Source: Cyanobium sp. PLM2.Bin73 (GTDB lineage Bacteria > Cyanobacteriota > Cyanobacteriia > PCC-6307 > Cyanobiaceae). From it: a stretch of 50,809 nucleotides of DNA. This document shows positions 9,321-16,268 of the stretch, piece by piece; the first letter of the stretch is position 1; each line of letters opens with the position of its first letter. The stretch spans positions 1 to 50,809 of the forward strand of contig REEV01000081.1 of the NCBI GenBank assembly GCA_007694915.1. Reading direction: 5' to 3'. The notes below the pieces were generated by a model, which saw nothing but the letters and a program-made list of their open reading frames with translations, had not been told where the DNA came from and ran no database searches. Made by a program: the position numbers and the translations under genes.

Positions 9321-9682
9321 CGCGGCGGAAAGGCTGCACAGCAGAGGACGGACCCAGGTCGGAGCTCCGGTTGAGCGTCAAGCGCAGGCGGCCGGGGCAG
9401 AAACGCGAGGGCGTGGGGCGACGGGTGGGGCTGAAAACCGGTGCCGGAATGACGCCAGGCATCGGAGCAGACATCGAAACAGACAATTACGAAACGAGAG
9501 TGTTTCGTTACTCGCAACCCTAGGGCAGCGATTCAGCTGTTGGGTGCACGCGTATTGGGTGCGCTCGGGCGATGGGTCCACTTGCATTGTGCCGTCCCGG
9601 TCCCGGGGCGGCCTGCCCCGGCAAATCCCCAACCGCCGCCGGCACGTGGCATGGTGAACCAGCTGGATCCCGGCTTGAGGGC
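9321..9682. other. Divergent ftrC-suf / sufR promoter region
   Basis: This 362-bp stretch has no gene I can support. It separates ftrC (minus) from sufR (plus). Its centre is AT-richer than the surroundings (about 9470-9520) and contains a 20-bp palindrome listed separately. Short open frames cross it but have no recognisable content. Confidence 0.7.
9489..9508. promoter_or_regulatory. Candidate SufR operator (palindrome)
   Basis: ACGAAAC, six bases, GTTTCGT: a perfect 7+7 palindrome in the divergent promoter region. Established knowledge for Synechocystis SufR is a CAAC-N6-GTTG type site; the present core AAC-N6-GTT has the same spacing and inner bases. A further CGAAAC half-site lies 15 bp upstream at 9475-9480. 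Binding by SufR is inference. Confidence 0.5.
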
Positions 9683-10438
9683 ATGCGCACCGTCACTGCC
9701 AATTTGCCAGCGGCCAACCTGCCAGCAGCCCAAACTCCTGCGGCCAACCCGCCGGCGGCTCCCACCGCTCCAGCAGTCACAGCTGATGCCTCAACCCGGG
9801 AGGCCGTGCTCTCCTCACTGCTCCGGCATGGGGAGCTCACCGCCGCGAAACTGGCCAAGTTGCTGGGAATTTCCGTGCAGGCCATGCGCCGCCACCTCCG
9901 CACACTTGAGGTGGAGGGTCTGGTGCAGGCGAGCGCAACCACGGGGGGACCGGGCCGCCCCAGCTACCGCTGGCAGCTCACCGCCAAAGCCCAGGACCAT
10001 TTCCCCGACGGCAGCGAGACCTTCGCCCTCGGCCTGATGGAGTCGCTGGCCCAGGCCCTGCCGCCCCACGCGATCGAACGGCTGCTCAGCCAACAGGCCG
10101 ATGCCAAAGCGGCGGCCTACCGGGCCCACATCGGGCCTGGTCCCCTCCCCCAGCGACTGCAGCAGCTGGTGGACCTGCGCCGGCTGGAGGGGTTTGTGGC
10201 CGAGTGCAGCCCTGATCCCGACGGCCAGGGTTGGCTGATGCGTGAATTCCACTGCTCGGTGATGCGCATCGCCGAGCAGTTCCCCTGTGTCTGCGACCAG
10301 GAACTGCGGCTGATCCGCGAAACCTTCCCCGACTGCCAGGTGGACAGGGTGCACTGGCGGCTGGAGAAGGGACATTCCTGCGGTTTCCGCCTGCTGCCCC
10401 GCCCCGACGCTGGCGAAACCCAGTCGCCCCAGCCCTGA
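9683..10438 (+). CDS. sufR: SufR-type Fe-S sensing transcriptional repressor
   Basis: 251 residues from ATG 9683 (TTGAGG just upstream). In cyanobacteria SufR represses the suf operon when holding an Fe-S cluster. Domains: a 35-residue Ala/Pro/Asn-rich tail with repeated NLPAA units, a winged helix (ELTAAKLAKLLGISVQAMRRHLRTLEVEGLV, about 51-81), a helical middle, and the cluster-binding cysteines C191, C204, C218 and C233, which follow exactly the SufR spacing C-x12-C-x13-C-x14-C. C175 and C202 are additional. It is transcribed divergently from ftrC-sufBCDS, the usual arrangement, and probably autoregulated. Confidence 0.95.
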   Translation: MRTVTANLPAANLPAAQTPAANPPAAPTAPAVTADASTREAVLSSLLRHGELTAAKLAKLLGISVQAMRRHLRTLEVEGLVQASATTGGPGRPSYRWQLTAKAQDHFPDGSETFALGLMESLAQALPPHAIERLLSQQADAKAAAYRAHIGPGPLPQRLQQLVDLRRLEGFVAECSPDPDGQGWLMREFHCSVMRIAEQFPCVCDQELRLIRETFPDCQVDRVHWRLEKGHSCGFRLLPRPDAGETQSPQP

Positions 10439-10443
10439 ACGCC

Positions 10444-10863
10444 ATGGATGCTGGCCCGCCCAGCGGTCCCCTCACCAGCGCGGAGGTGAAGCAGCTCGAT
10501 TCCACGCTGCTGCCGGCCCTGGAGCGCCACCATCTGCGCCTGCTGGCCCACGGCCTGCGCAGCCTGCAGGCGGCAGCCGGACGGCGCCAGGGATCCTGCC
10601 CCGATCCGGACTCCCTCAGGTGCTGGCTGCTGGCTCAGCCGCCGGTGGCTGGCGCCGAGGAGTTCGCCGAGGTGTTTCTGCAGCAGCTGCAGCACCTGGC
10701 CGTGCAGCTCGAGACGATCGCCGCCGAGCAGGGCTGCAGCCCCCTCGACCTGAGCCTGGATCAGCTGGTGCTCTGGGCCCGCCGCCAGGCGGATCAACGC
10801 ACCAGCAGCACCACCCCCACGAGCCCCAGCCCGGCCGCCAGCCAGCCTCCTGGCCCGGGCTGA
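10444..10863 (+). CDS. Conserved-looking small protein downstream of sufR, function unknown
   Basis: 139 residues, ATG 5 nt after the sufR stop, so almost certainly cotranscribed. The first 115 residues look helical and hydrophilic (EVKQLDSTLLPALERHHLRLLAHGL; FLQQLQHLAVQLETIAAEQG); the tail is Thr/Ser/Pro-rich. There is no signal peptide, membrane segment or metal motif. I do not recognise the family. Context suggests some tie to SufR or Fe-S regulation, but this is guilt by association. The last 70 bp overlap the convergent transporter gene. Confidence 0.75.
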   Translation: MDAGPPSGPLTSAEVKQLDSTLLPALERHHLRLLAHGLRSLQAAAGRRQGSCPDPDSLRCWLLAQPPVAGAEEFAEVFLQQLQHLAVQLETIAAEQGCSPLDLSLDQLVLWARRQADQRTSSTTPTSPSPAASQPPGPG

Positions 10864-11693
10864 TCCCCCTCCAGCGGTGCCAGCAGCACGGCCATCAGGG
10901 GGGCGGTGGCCAGCAGAGCCACCGCCAGCCCAGCCGGCAGCCGCAACAGTGCCAGCTGCTGCAGGCCGATCCCGGCGGTGGTGCCCAGCAGGGTGGCCGC
11001 CAGCACCAGGGGCCAACGGCGGCCGACCGGACGCGGCTGGGGGCGGGAGAGGACCGGGCCCAGCAGGGCCGGCAGCAGCGGCAGCAGCACCAGGCAGGCT
11101 CCCAGCAGCCGCAGGCTGGAGGCCTGCAGCGGCGAGATCGGCTGCAGGCGCAGCGCTGCCCGGGCCAGCAGGGCGCCGGCGCTGCCACAGAGCAGGGCCA
11201 GCAGCGCCAGCAGCAGCCCCAGCCGCTGGGACGCCGCCGATGGCGCTCTGGCGATCATGGCCGCCGCTGGCAACTGGGGCGGACGCTGCAGCGCCACCAA
11301 CACCAGCGCCATGCTCACCAGGGCCGTCCCGGCCCATTGCTGCGCTGCCGGCACCTCCGCCAGCAGCAGCACGCCGGCAGCACTGGTCACCGCCGGCCCG
11401 CCGGCCTCCACGGTGAGGGTGCGGCGGGTGCCCAGGCGGCGCAGGGCCGCGAAGTAGAAGCTGTCGCCGGCGGCAATGCCCATCACCCCGCTCACCAGCA
11501 GCAGGGCCAGGGGAACAGGCGCGACCGCCGGCAGGGCCAGCAGCAGCAGGGGCAGCTGCAGCGCCAGGGCGAGCAGATTCTTGAGCAGGTTCAGCTGAAC
11601 CGGCCCCAGGGAGGTTGGCAGACGCCGCCAGAGGCCGCTGGCCAGGGTCCAGCCCAGGGCGGCCAGCAGGGCCGCCGCCACCCCAGTCGCCAC
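10794..11693 (-). CDS. EamA/DMT family membrane transporter
   Basis: 299 residues from GTG 11693, about ten hydrophobic segments in two repeats of five, the EamA (drug/metabolite transporter) layout. The first repeat has the typical LNLLKNLLALALQLPLLLL and GDSFYFAALRRLG after helix 3; the second begins near LGLLLALLALLCGSAGALLARAAL. Substrate unknown; exporters of amino acids, metabolites or drugs are all possible. It is divergent from the bilin lyase gene (49 bp between starts). The C-terminal end overlaps the unknown gene on the other strand by 70 bp. Confidence 0.88.
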   Translation of the reverse strand: MATGVAAALLAALGWTLASGLWRRLPTSLGPVQLNLLKNLLALALQLPLLLLALPAVAPVPLALLLVSGVMGIAAGDSFYFAALRRLGTRRTLTVEAGGPAVTSAAGVLLLAEVPAAQQWAGTALVSMALVLVALQRPPQLPAAAMIARAPSAASQRLGLLLALLALLCGSAGALLARAALRLQPISPLQASSLRLLGACLVLLPLLPALLGPVLSRPQPRPVGRRWPLVLAATLLGTTAGIGLQQLALLRLPAGLAVALLATAPLMAVLLAPLEGDQPGPGGWLAAGLGLVGVVLLVR

Positions 11694-11742
11694 CGCAAAT
11701 GCCGCTGCGCCCTGCGATCATCGCCACAGACGCCTGCCTGTC

Positions 11743-12369
11743 GTGGCCGAGCCGATCGCCGACGCCATCAGCTTTTTCCAACTCAGCTGCGGCCGCTGGC
11801 GCTCCCAGCGCAGCAGCCACCACCTGCTGCACCGCCGGGCCGAGGCCGGTGGATCCTGGATCGAAGTGGTGGAACTGGCGGCCGACGATCCCCAGCTGAT
11901 CGCCATTGCCGAGCTGCACGGCCAGGATCCCGATGGGCTGGTGGGCGGCTGCCGGGTCACCTGGAGTGCCTCGATGGCCTGGGACAAAGCCGGCGAGGCC
12001 CACCAGGGGGAGAGCGTGTTCGGCCTGATCCCCACCGATACCTGCGGACGGGAGGGCCTGCTGCTGCGGGATCGGGGCTATGCCGAAACCGCACCGGTGG
12101 CCGGCCACTTCGCCATGGACGAGCGCGACGGGCTGCTGCTCACCACCGGCTACGAAACCATGAACAGCCTGGAGCGCTTCAGCTTCGCCGGCCCCGACGT
12201 GCGACTGCGCACCAGCACGGTGGAGGGCCTCTCGAACACCGCCTCCTTCTGCGTGGAGACCCGGGTGAAAGACGAGGCGAAAGCGCCCCAGTCCGAAGCA
12301 GCCGCTGAGATCGCTGCCGGTCGGCCAGGCAGCGACGGCGCCACGGCTCTCTCGCCCCTGGGCTGGTAG
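11743..12369 (+). CDS. CpcS/CpeS-family phycobiliprotein lyase
   Basis: 208 residues from GTG 11743. Lyases of this family attach phycobilin chromophores to cysteines of phycobiliproteins. The start ISFFQLSCGRWRSQRSSHHLLHRRAEAGGS is the family hallmark, followed by a lipocalin-like barrel with VTWSASMAWD, GLLLTTGYETMNSLERFSFAGPDVRLRTSTVEG and SFCVETR. The last 35 residues are a low-complexity tail. The cpcG gene follows 96 bp later on the same strand, consistent with a phycobilisome role. Whether the target is phycocyanin, allophycocyanin or phycoerythrin cannot be told from sequence alone. Confidence 0.9.
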   Translation: MAEPIADAISFFQLSCGRWRSQRSSHHLLHRRAEAGGSWIEVVELAADDPQLIAIAELHGQDPDGLVGGCRVTWSASMAWDKAGEAHQGESVFGLIPTDTCGREGLLLRDRGYAETAPVAGHFAMDERDGLLLTTGYETMNSLERFSFAGPDVRLRTSTVEGLSNTASFCVETRVKDEAKAPQSEAAAEIAAGRPGSDGATALSPLGW

Positions 12370-12465
12370 CGGCAACGGTGTTGAACGTTACGGACTGTGA
12401 GCCCTGCCCGGCGGCGTCCGGTGCCACCGGGGTCGCACTTCTACGATCCCAGCGACGGATGCTGA

Positions 12466-13230
12466 ATGCGTGTGGCCCTGCCTCTCCTGAAGTACGCGCC
12501 GATCACCCAGAACGCCAGGGTTGATCCCCTGCGCGTGGGGTCGGACGAGGATCCCAAGGCCGCGTCCATGGACAAGGCCATGGACCGGGAGGATCAGAAC
12601 TTCGTGATCGAAGCGGCCTACCGCCAGATCTTCTTCCACGCCTTCAAGGTCGACCGCGACCGCACGCTCGAATCCCAGCTGCGCGACGGGCAGATCACCG
12701 TCCGCGACTTCATCCGCTCCCTGTGTCTCTCCGACACCTTCAACCGCAGCTTCTACAACCTCAACAGCAACTACAAGGTGGCCCGCCACCTGGTGGAGAA
12801 GCTGCTGGGCCGCAAGACCCACGGCAAGGCCGAGGAGATCGCCTGGTCGGCCGTGCTGATGACCCGCGGGGTCAAGGGGATGGTGGACGACATCCTCGAC
12901 AGCGAGGAATACCTCGAAGCCTTCGGCTACGACACTGTTCCCTACCACCGCAACCGGGTGGTGGGCAGCCGCGATCTTGGTGAGACGCCGTTCAACATCA
13001 CCAGCCCCCGCTACGACTCCTACTACCGCAACATCCTGGGCTTCCCCCAGGTGGTGTACACCGGCACCGCCCGGGCCTTCCCGGAGCGGGCCCGGCAGCG
13101 CCGCGGTGGCTCCCCTGCCGACTACCTCGACTGGGTGCGCAGCCTCCCGGCCATGCGCGCCAGCAGCGCCTCCGCCAGTGCCGACATGGACTACCTGGCC
13201 CGGGTGCCCTACCGCAGCATCGGCCGCTGA
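12466..13230 (+). CDS. cpcG: Phycobilisome rod-core linker polypeptide (CpcG)
   Basis: 254 residues. CpcG fixes phycocyanin rods to the allophycocyanin core. The start MRVALPLLKYAPITQNARV is typical (a GTG at 12472 could also serve). The Pfam linker domain spans roughly 20-180 with NFVIEAAYRQIFFHAFK, LRDGQITVRDFIRSLCLSDTF, FYNLNSNYKVARHLVEKLLGR and ILDSEEYLEAFGYDTVPYHRNRV. The C-terminal part after SPRYDSYYRN is the core-binding extension. There is no strongly hydrophobic C-terminal helix, so it is the standard CpcG1 type rather than the membrane-linked CpcL type. A clear terminator follows. Confidence 0.96.
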   Translation: MRVALPLLKYAPITQNARVDPLRVGSDEDPKAASMDKAMDREDQNFVIEAAYRQIFFHAFKVDRDRTLESQLRDGQITVRDFIRSLCLSDTFNRSFYNLNSNYKVARHLVEKLLGRKTHGKAEEIAWSAVLMTRGVKGMVDDILDSEEYLEAFGYDTVPYHRNRVVGSRDLGETPFNITSPRYDSYYRNILGFPQVVYTGTARAFPERARQRRGGSPADYLDWVRSLPAMRASSASASADMDYLARVPYRSIGR

Positions 13231-13257
13231 TCCTGGGCTGAGCGCTCAGCACTGCAC

Positions 13258-13281
13258 AGGCGACCGCAAGGTCGCCTTTTT
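13258..13281 (+). terminator. Rho-independent terminator of cpcG
   Basis: AGGCGACC, loop GCAA, GGTCGCCT, then TTTT: an 8-bp perfect GC-rich stem with a tetraloop and T-run, 27 bp after the cpcG stop. This is the most textbook-like terminator in the window. Confidence 0.92.
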
Positions 13282-13391
13282 GATGGCTGCTCCCGCTGCG
13301 GAGGGGGCGTCAGTGCTTGCTGACCGCCTGAGCCCGGCTCCGGCCGGGGGTGACAGAGTTGCGCCACCGATCCCAAAGAGAAGCTTTCGCC

Positions 13392-14492
13392 GTGGTTAAG
13401 TCACTCGGATCACTGGCACGCATGACCCTGCGGCAACTGCGTCAGGTCGCCAGTGACCTGGGCGTGGCCCTCTACAGCCGCAAATCCAAGGAAGAGCTGG
13501 TTGCCGCCATCGAGGAGCGCAGCGACGAAGACAGCAACCAGCCCAGCCTTCGGTCAATGGAGGCGGAGATGGAGCCCGCCCCCAGGCCCCAGGCCGAAAC
13601 CAGCGTGGTGTTTCTGCCCCGTGATCCCCAGTGGGCCTACGTGTTCTGGGAGATCTCCGACGACGACCGCGCCTCCGCCCAGGCCGCCGGCGCCACCCAG
13701 CTCTGCCTGCGGGTGGCCGATGTCACCGGCCTGCCGGGTGGCTCGGTTCACCCCCACACCCTCCAGGAGGTGATCGTCGACAGCTATGCCACCGAGTGGT
13801 ACCTGCCCGTGCCCCTGAGCGACCGTGACTACCGGGTGGAGCTGGGCTACCGCCAGGGCAGCGGCGGCGGCTGGATCTCCCTGGCCTACTCCTCGGTGGC
13901 CCGGGTTCCAGCCCTGCACCCCAGCGAGCAGATCCTCGATCAGTTCGTGCCCTTCTCCCTTGAGAGCGCCCCAGGACCCGTGCTGCCTGCACCGGGGGGC
14001 CGTCTGGCCGAACCCGCCGACACCGGCCTGCACGAGCGCCTCTACCAGAGCGCCACGGCCCAGTGGCGGCGCATCAGCCGCGGCTCGGAGGCTTTCCATG
14101 AGCTCGACACCTCCGGGCTCGACACCTCCGGGTACGGCTCCAGCGCGCTCAACCCGTCCGGTGCTGGCCTGTGGGCCAGCGGCCGCGACTCCGGCATCGG
14201 TGGGGTGGCACCGCGGCAGCGCTCCTTCTGGCTGGTGGCCGACGCCGAACTGATCGTCTACGGAGCCACCGACCCCTCCGCGCGGCTGAGCATCGGCGGC
14301 GAGGAGGTGCCCCTCTCGGCCGACGGCACCTTCCACGTGCAGGTTCCCTTCCGGGATGGCAAACAGCTGTATCCGATCGAGGCGGTGGCGGCCGACGGGG
14401 AACAGAAGCGCAACATCACCCTGGAGTTCAGCCGCACCACGCCCGAGGACAACAGCAACCCGGCCGACAAGGCCGCCAGCGAGTGGTTCTGA
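13392..14492 (+). CDS. DUF4912 domain protein with Rho-N/SAP-like N-terminus
   Basis: 366 residues from GTG 13392; alternative in-frame starts are GTG 13350 and ATG 13422. The N-terminal MTLRQLRQVASDLGVALYSR and KSKEELVAAIEE form a SAP/Rho-N-like helix pair (about 11-42). The DUF4912 domain (about 68-195) opens with VVFLPRDPQWAYVFWEIS. A Ser/Gly-rich linker with a perfect 15-bp tandem duplication at 14103-14132 (LDTSG twice) leads to a C-terminal beta-rich domain from about 277 (RQRSFWLVADAELIVYGATD), Ig-like in look. Function unknown; the helix pair suggests nucleic-acid binding. It follows the cpcG terminator, so it has its own promoter. Confidence 0.85.
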   Translation: MVKSLGSLARMTLRQLRQVASDLGVALYSRKSKEELVAAIEERSDEDSNQPSLRSMEAEMEPAPRPQAETSVVFLPRDPQWAYVFWEISDDDRASAQAAGATQLCLRVADVTGLPGGSVHPHTLQEVIVDSYATEWYLPVPLSDRDYRVELGYRQGSGGGWISLAYSSVARVPALHPSEQILDQFVPFSLESAPGPVLPAPGGRLAEPADTGLHERLYQSATAQWRRISRGSEAFHELDTSGLDTSGYGSSALNPSGAGLWASGRDSGIGGVAPRQRSFWLVADAELIVYGATDPSARLSIGGEEVPLSADGTFHVQVPFRDGKQLYPIEAVAADGEQKRNITLEFSRTTPEDNSNPADKAASEWF

Positions 14493-14553
14493 TGCGCCGC
14501 TGAGGCCCCGCTGCGTCCAACCACGGCCCTGACCCGCTGGCGGAGCCCCCCCT

Positions 14554-15969
14554 GTGCCAAGCGATGGGGCAACCCTGAACGGGTTCCCTTCGCTCAACAC
14601 CTCCGTGGGCCTGGCTCGCTTCCCCTGGACCGCTGCCCTCGCCCTGCTGCTGGCCGGCTGCAGCGCCGAAGCCAGATTGGTGGGCTCACCACCACCGCCA
14701 CTGCCGCTGCCAGAGGGCATTGAGGTGGCCTTCAACCACAACGTTCGCAGCCGCTACCGAAGCCCGATCACGGGCCGCTGGCGCCAGGGCGATGATCTCG
14801 AGGCCTTCGTGCTCGCTTCGATCGCGCGGGCCGAGCGCGAGATCCTGGTGGCAGTGCAGGAACTCACCCTGCCACTCATCGCCGAGGCCCTGGTGGAGCG
14901 CCATCGCCAGGGGCTGCGGGTGCGCGTGGTGCTGGAGAACACCTACAGCGCCCCTTGGAGCACCCAGCACCCCGCCAGCCTCAGCCCCCGCCAGCGCCAG
15001 CGGCAGGCCCAGCTGCAGGCCCTGGGCTGGGGTGATGCGGTGGCCATCCTGCAGCGCGGCGGTGTGCCGGTGATCGACGACACCGCCGATGGCAGCGCCG
15101 GCAGTGGCCTGATGCACCACAAGTTCGTGGTGGTGGATGGACAGGAGGTGATCACCGGTTCCACCAACTTCACCGCCTCCTGCGTCCACGGCGACCCCGA
15201 TGCCCCCAGCACGCGGGGGAATGTGAACCACCTGCTGCGGCTGCAGAGCCGGGAGCTGGCAGAACTGTTCCGGGAGGAATTCGAGCGCATGTGGGGCAAT
15301 GGGCCGGGCGGCGCCCAGGACAGCCGCTTCGGCCTGGGCAAGCAAAGCGAGGGGCTGCGTTGGGTGCGGGTGGGCGGCACGCCGGTGGGGGTGCTGTTCA
15401 CGCCCCACAGCCCCAGCGACGGGCGCCATGCCCTGGCCCTGCTGGAGCAACTGCTGGAGACAGCCGGCGAGCAGCTGGACCTGGCCCTGTTCGTGTTCTC
15501 CGCCCAGCGCCTGGGCAACGTGGTGGGGGATCTGCACGATCGCGGCGTCAGCGTGCGCCTGCTGGTGGATCCGGGCTTCGCCAACCGCTTCTTCAGCGAG
15601 GTGCTGGATCTGCTCGGCCTGGAGCTGCCCGATCACCGCTGCATCGTGCAGGCGGAGAACCACCCCCGGCAGGACCCGTTGCCGGGGGTGGGCACGCCCC
15701 GGATCGCCAGCGGTGACAAGCTCCACCACAAGCTGGCGGTGGTCGACCGCCGGCGCGTGATCACGGGCTCCCTGAACTGGAGCGTGGCGGCGGCCCACCG
15801 CAACGATGAAACCCTGCTGGTGATCGATTCGCCCAAGCTCGCGGCCCACTTCGGCGCCGAAGTGGATCGGCTCTGGAGCGGGGCCGAGCTAGGGGTGACC
15901 GAGCGCCTGCAGCGCAAGCAGGAGCGCATGCGGCAACGCTGCGGCAGCGGCCAGCGGGCCGCCGCCTAG
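14554..15969 (+). CDS. Phospholipase D-like lipoprotein with two HKD motifs
   Basis: 471 residues from GTG 14554; a GTG at 14605 would leave a compact signal peptide. The hydrophobic stretch ends in the lipobox LLAG-C (C36), so it is predicted to be exported and lipid-anchored. Two complete HKD motifs are present: H189-K191-D196 in HHKFVVVDGQEVITGSTNF and H392-K394-D399 in HHKLAVVDRRRVITGSLNW. The PLD superfamily covers phospholipases, cardiolipin synthases and nucleases (Nuc/Mitochondrial PLD type); no transmembrane helices beyond the signal argue against a cardiolipin synthase. Substrate unknown. Confidence 0.92.
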   Translation: MPSDGATLNGFPSLNTSVGLARFPWTAALALLLAGCSAEARLVGSPPPPLPLPEGIEVAFNHNVRSRYRSPITGRWRQGDDLEAFVLASIARAEREILVAVQELTLPLIAEALVERHRQGLRVRVVLENTYSAPWSTQHPASLSPRQRQRQAQLQALGWGDAVAILQRGGVPVIDDTADGSAGSGLMHHKFVVVDGQEVITGSTNFTASCVHGDPDAPSTRGNVNHLLRLQSRELAELFREEFERMWGNGPGGAQDSRFGLGKQSEGLRWVRVGGTPVGVLFTPHSPSDGRHALALLEQLLETAGEQLDLALFVFSAQRLGNVVGDLHDRGVSVRLLVDPGFANRFFSEVLDLLGLELPDHRCIVQAENHPRQDPLPGVGTPRIASGDKLHHKLAVVDRRRVITGSLNWSVAAAHRNDETLLVIDSPKLAAHFGAEVDRLWSGAELGVTERLQRKQERMRQRCGSGQRAAA

Positions 15970-15994
15970 GATTTTCTTAGGCAAGTCAGCGCTG

Positions 15995-16237
15995 ATGCCC
16001 GCCCCTTCCGGAACCCCCCAGCAGCGCGCAACCCTGGACGCGATCCAGCTGATGCTGCGCGATCTGCACACCCGCCACGACGACATCCGCCACCGGGCGG
16101 CGTTCCGGGGCTGCACCCGTGAACTGCTGGACGTGCAGCAGGAACTGGTGGATTACCTGCTGGCCAAAAAGGGCGAGCTGATGGGCCAGAGCTGCCCCGA
16201 AGGCCAGTCACAGCCCAGCTACACCGCCTATCTCTAG
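15995..16237 (+). CDS. Small hypothetical protein
   Basis: 80 residues, ATG 15995, 25 bp after the lipoprotein stop. Mostly helical and charged: ATLDAIQLMLRDLHTRHDDI and TRELLDVQQELVDYLLAKKGEL, ending in a short polar tail (SYTAYL). No signal peptide or metal site. It looks like the small conserved proteins common in picocyanobacteria, but I cannot name a family. A 7-bp imperfect hairpin (15964-15982) separates it from the preceding gene. Confidence 0.75.
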   Translation: MPAPSGTPQQRATLDAIQLMLRDLHTRHDDIRHRAAFRGCTRELLDVQQELVDYLLAKKGELMGQSCPEGQSQPSYTAYL

Positions 16238-16268
16238 ATCCGATCCCCCAGGCCACCCGGCGGCCATC

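Noticed and set aside
9507-9518. GTT-N6-AAC next to the SufR-like palindrome as a second operator
   Set aside because: Half-sites are in the opposite orientation to the known pattern and very short.
10620-12308. Plus-strand 562-residue Gln/Arg/Gly-rich frame
   Set aside because: Out-of-frame reading of the transporter and lyase genes; repeated QQ/RR stretches come from GC-rich codons.
10117-12375. Minus-strand 752-residue frame across sufR, the transporter and the bilin lyase region
   Set aside because: It covers three clearly supported genes in other frames and translates to Gly/Ala/Pro-rich text without a domain.
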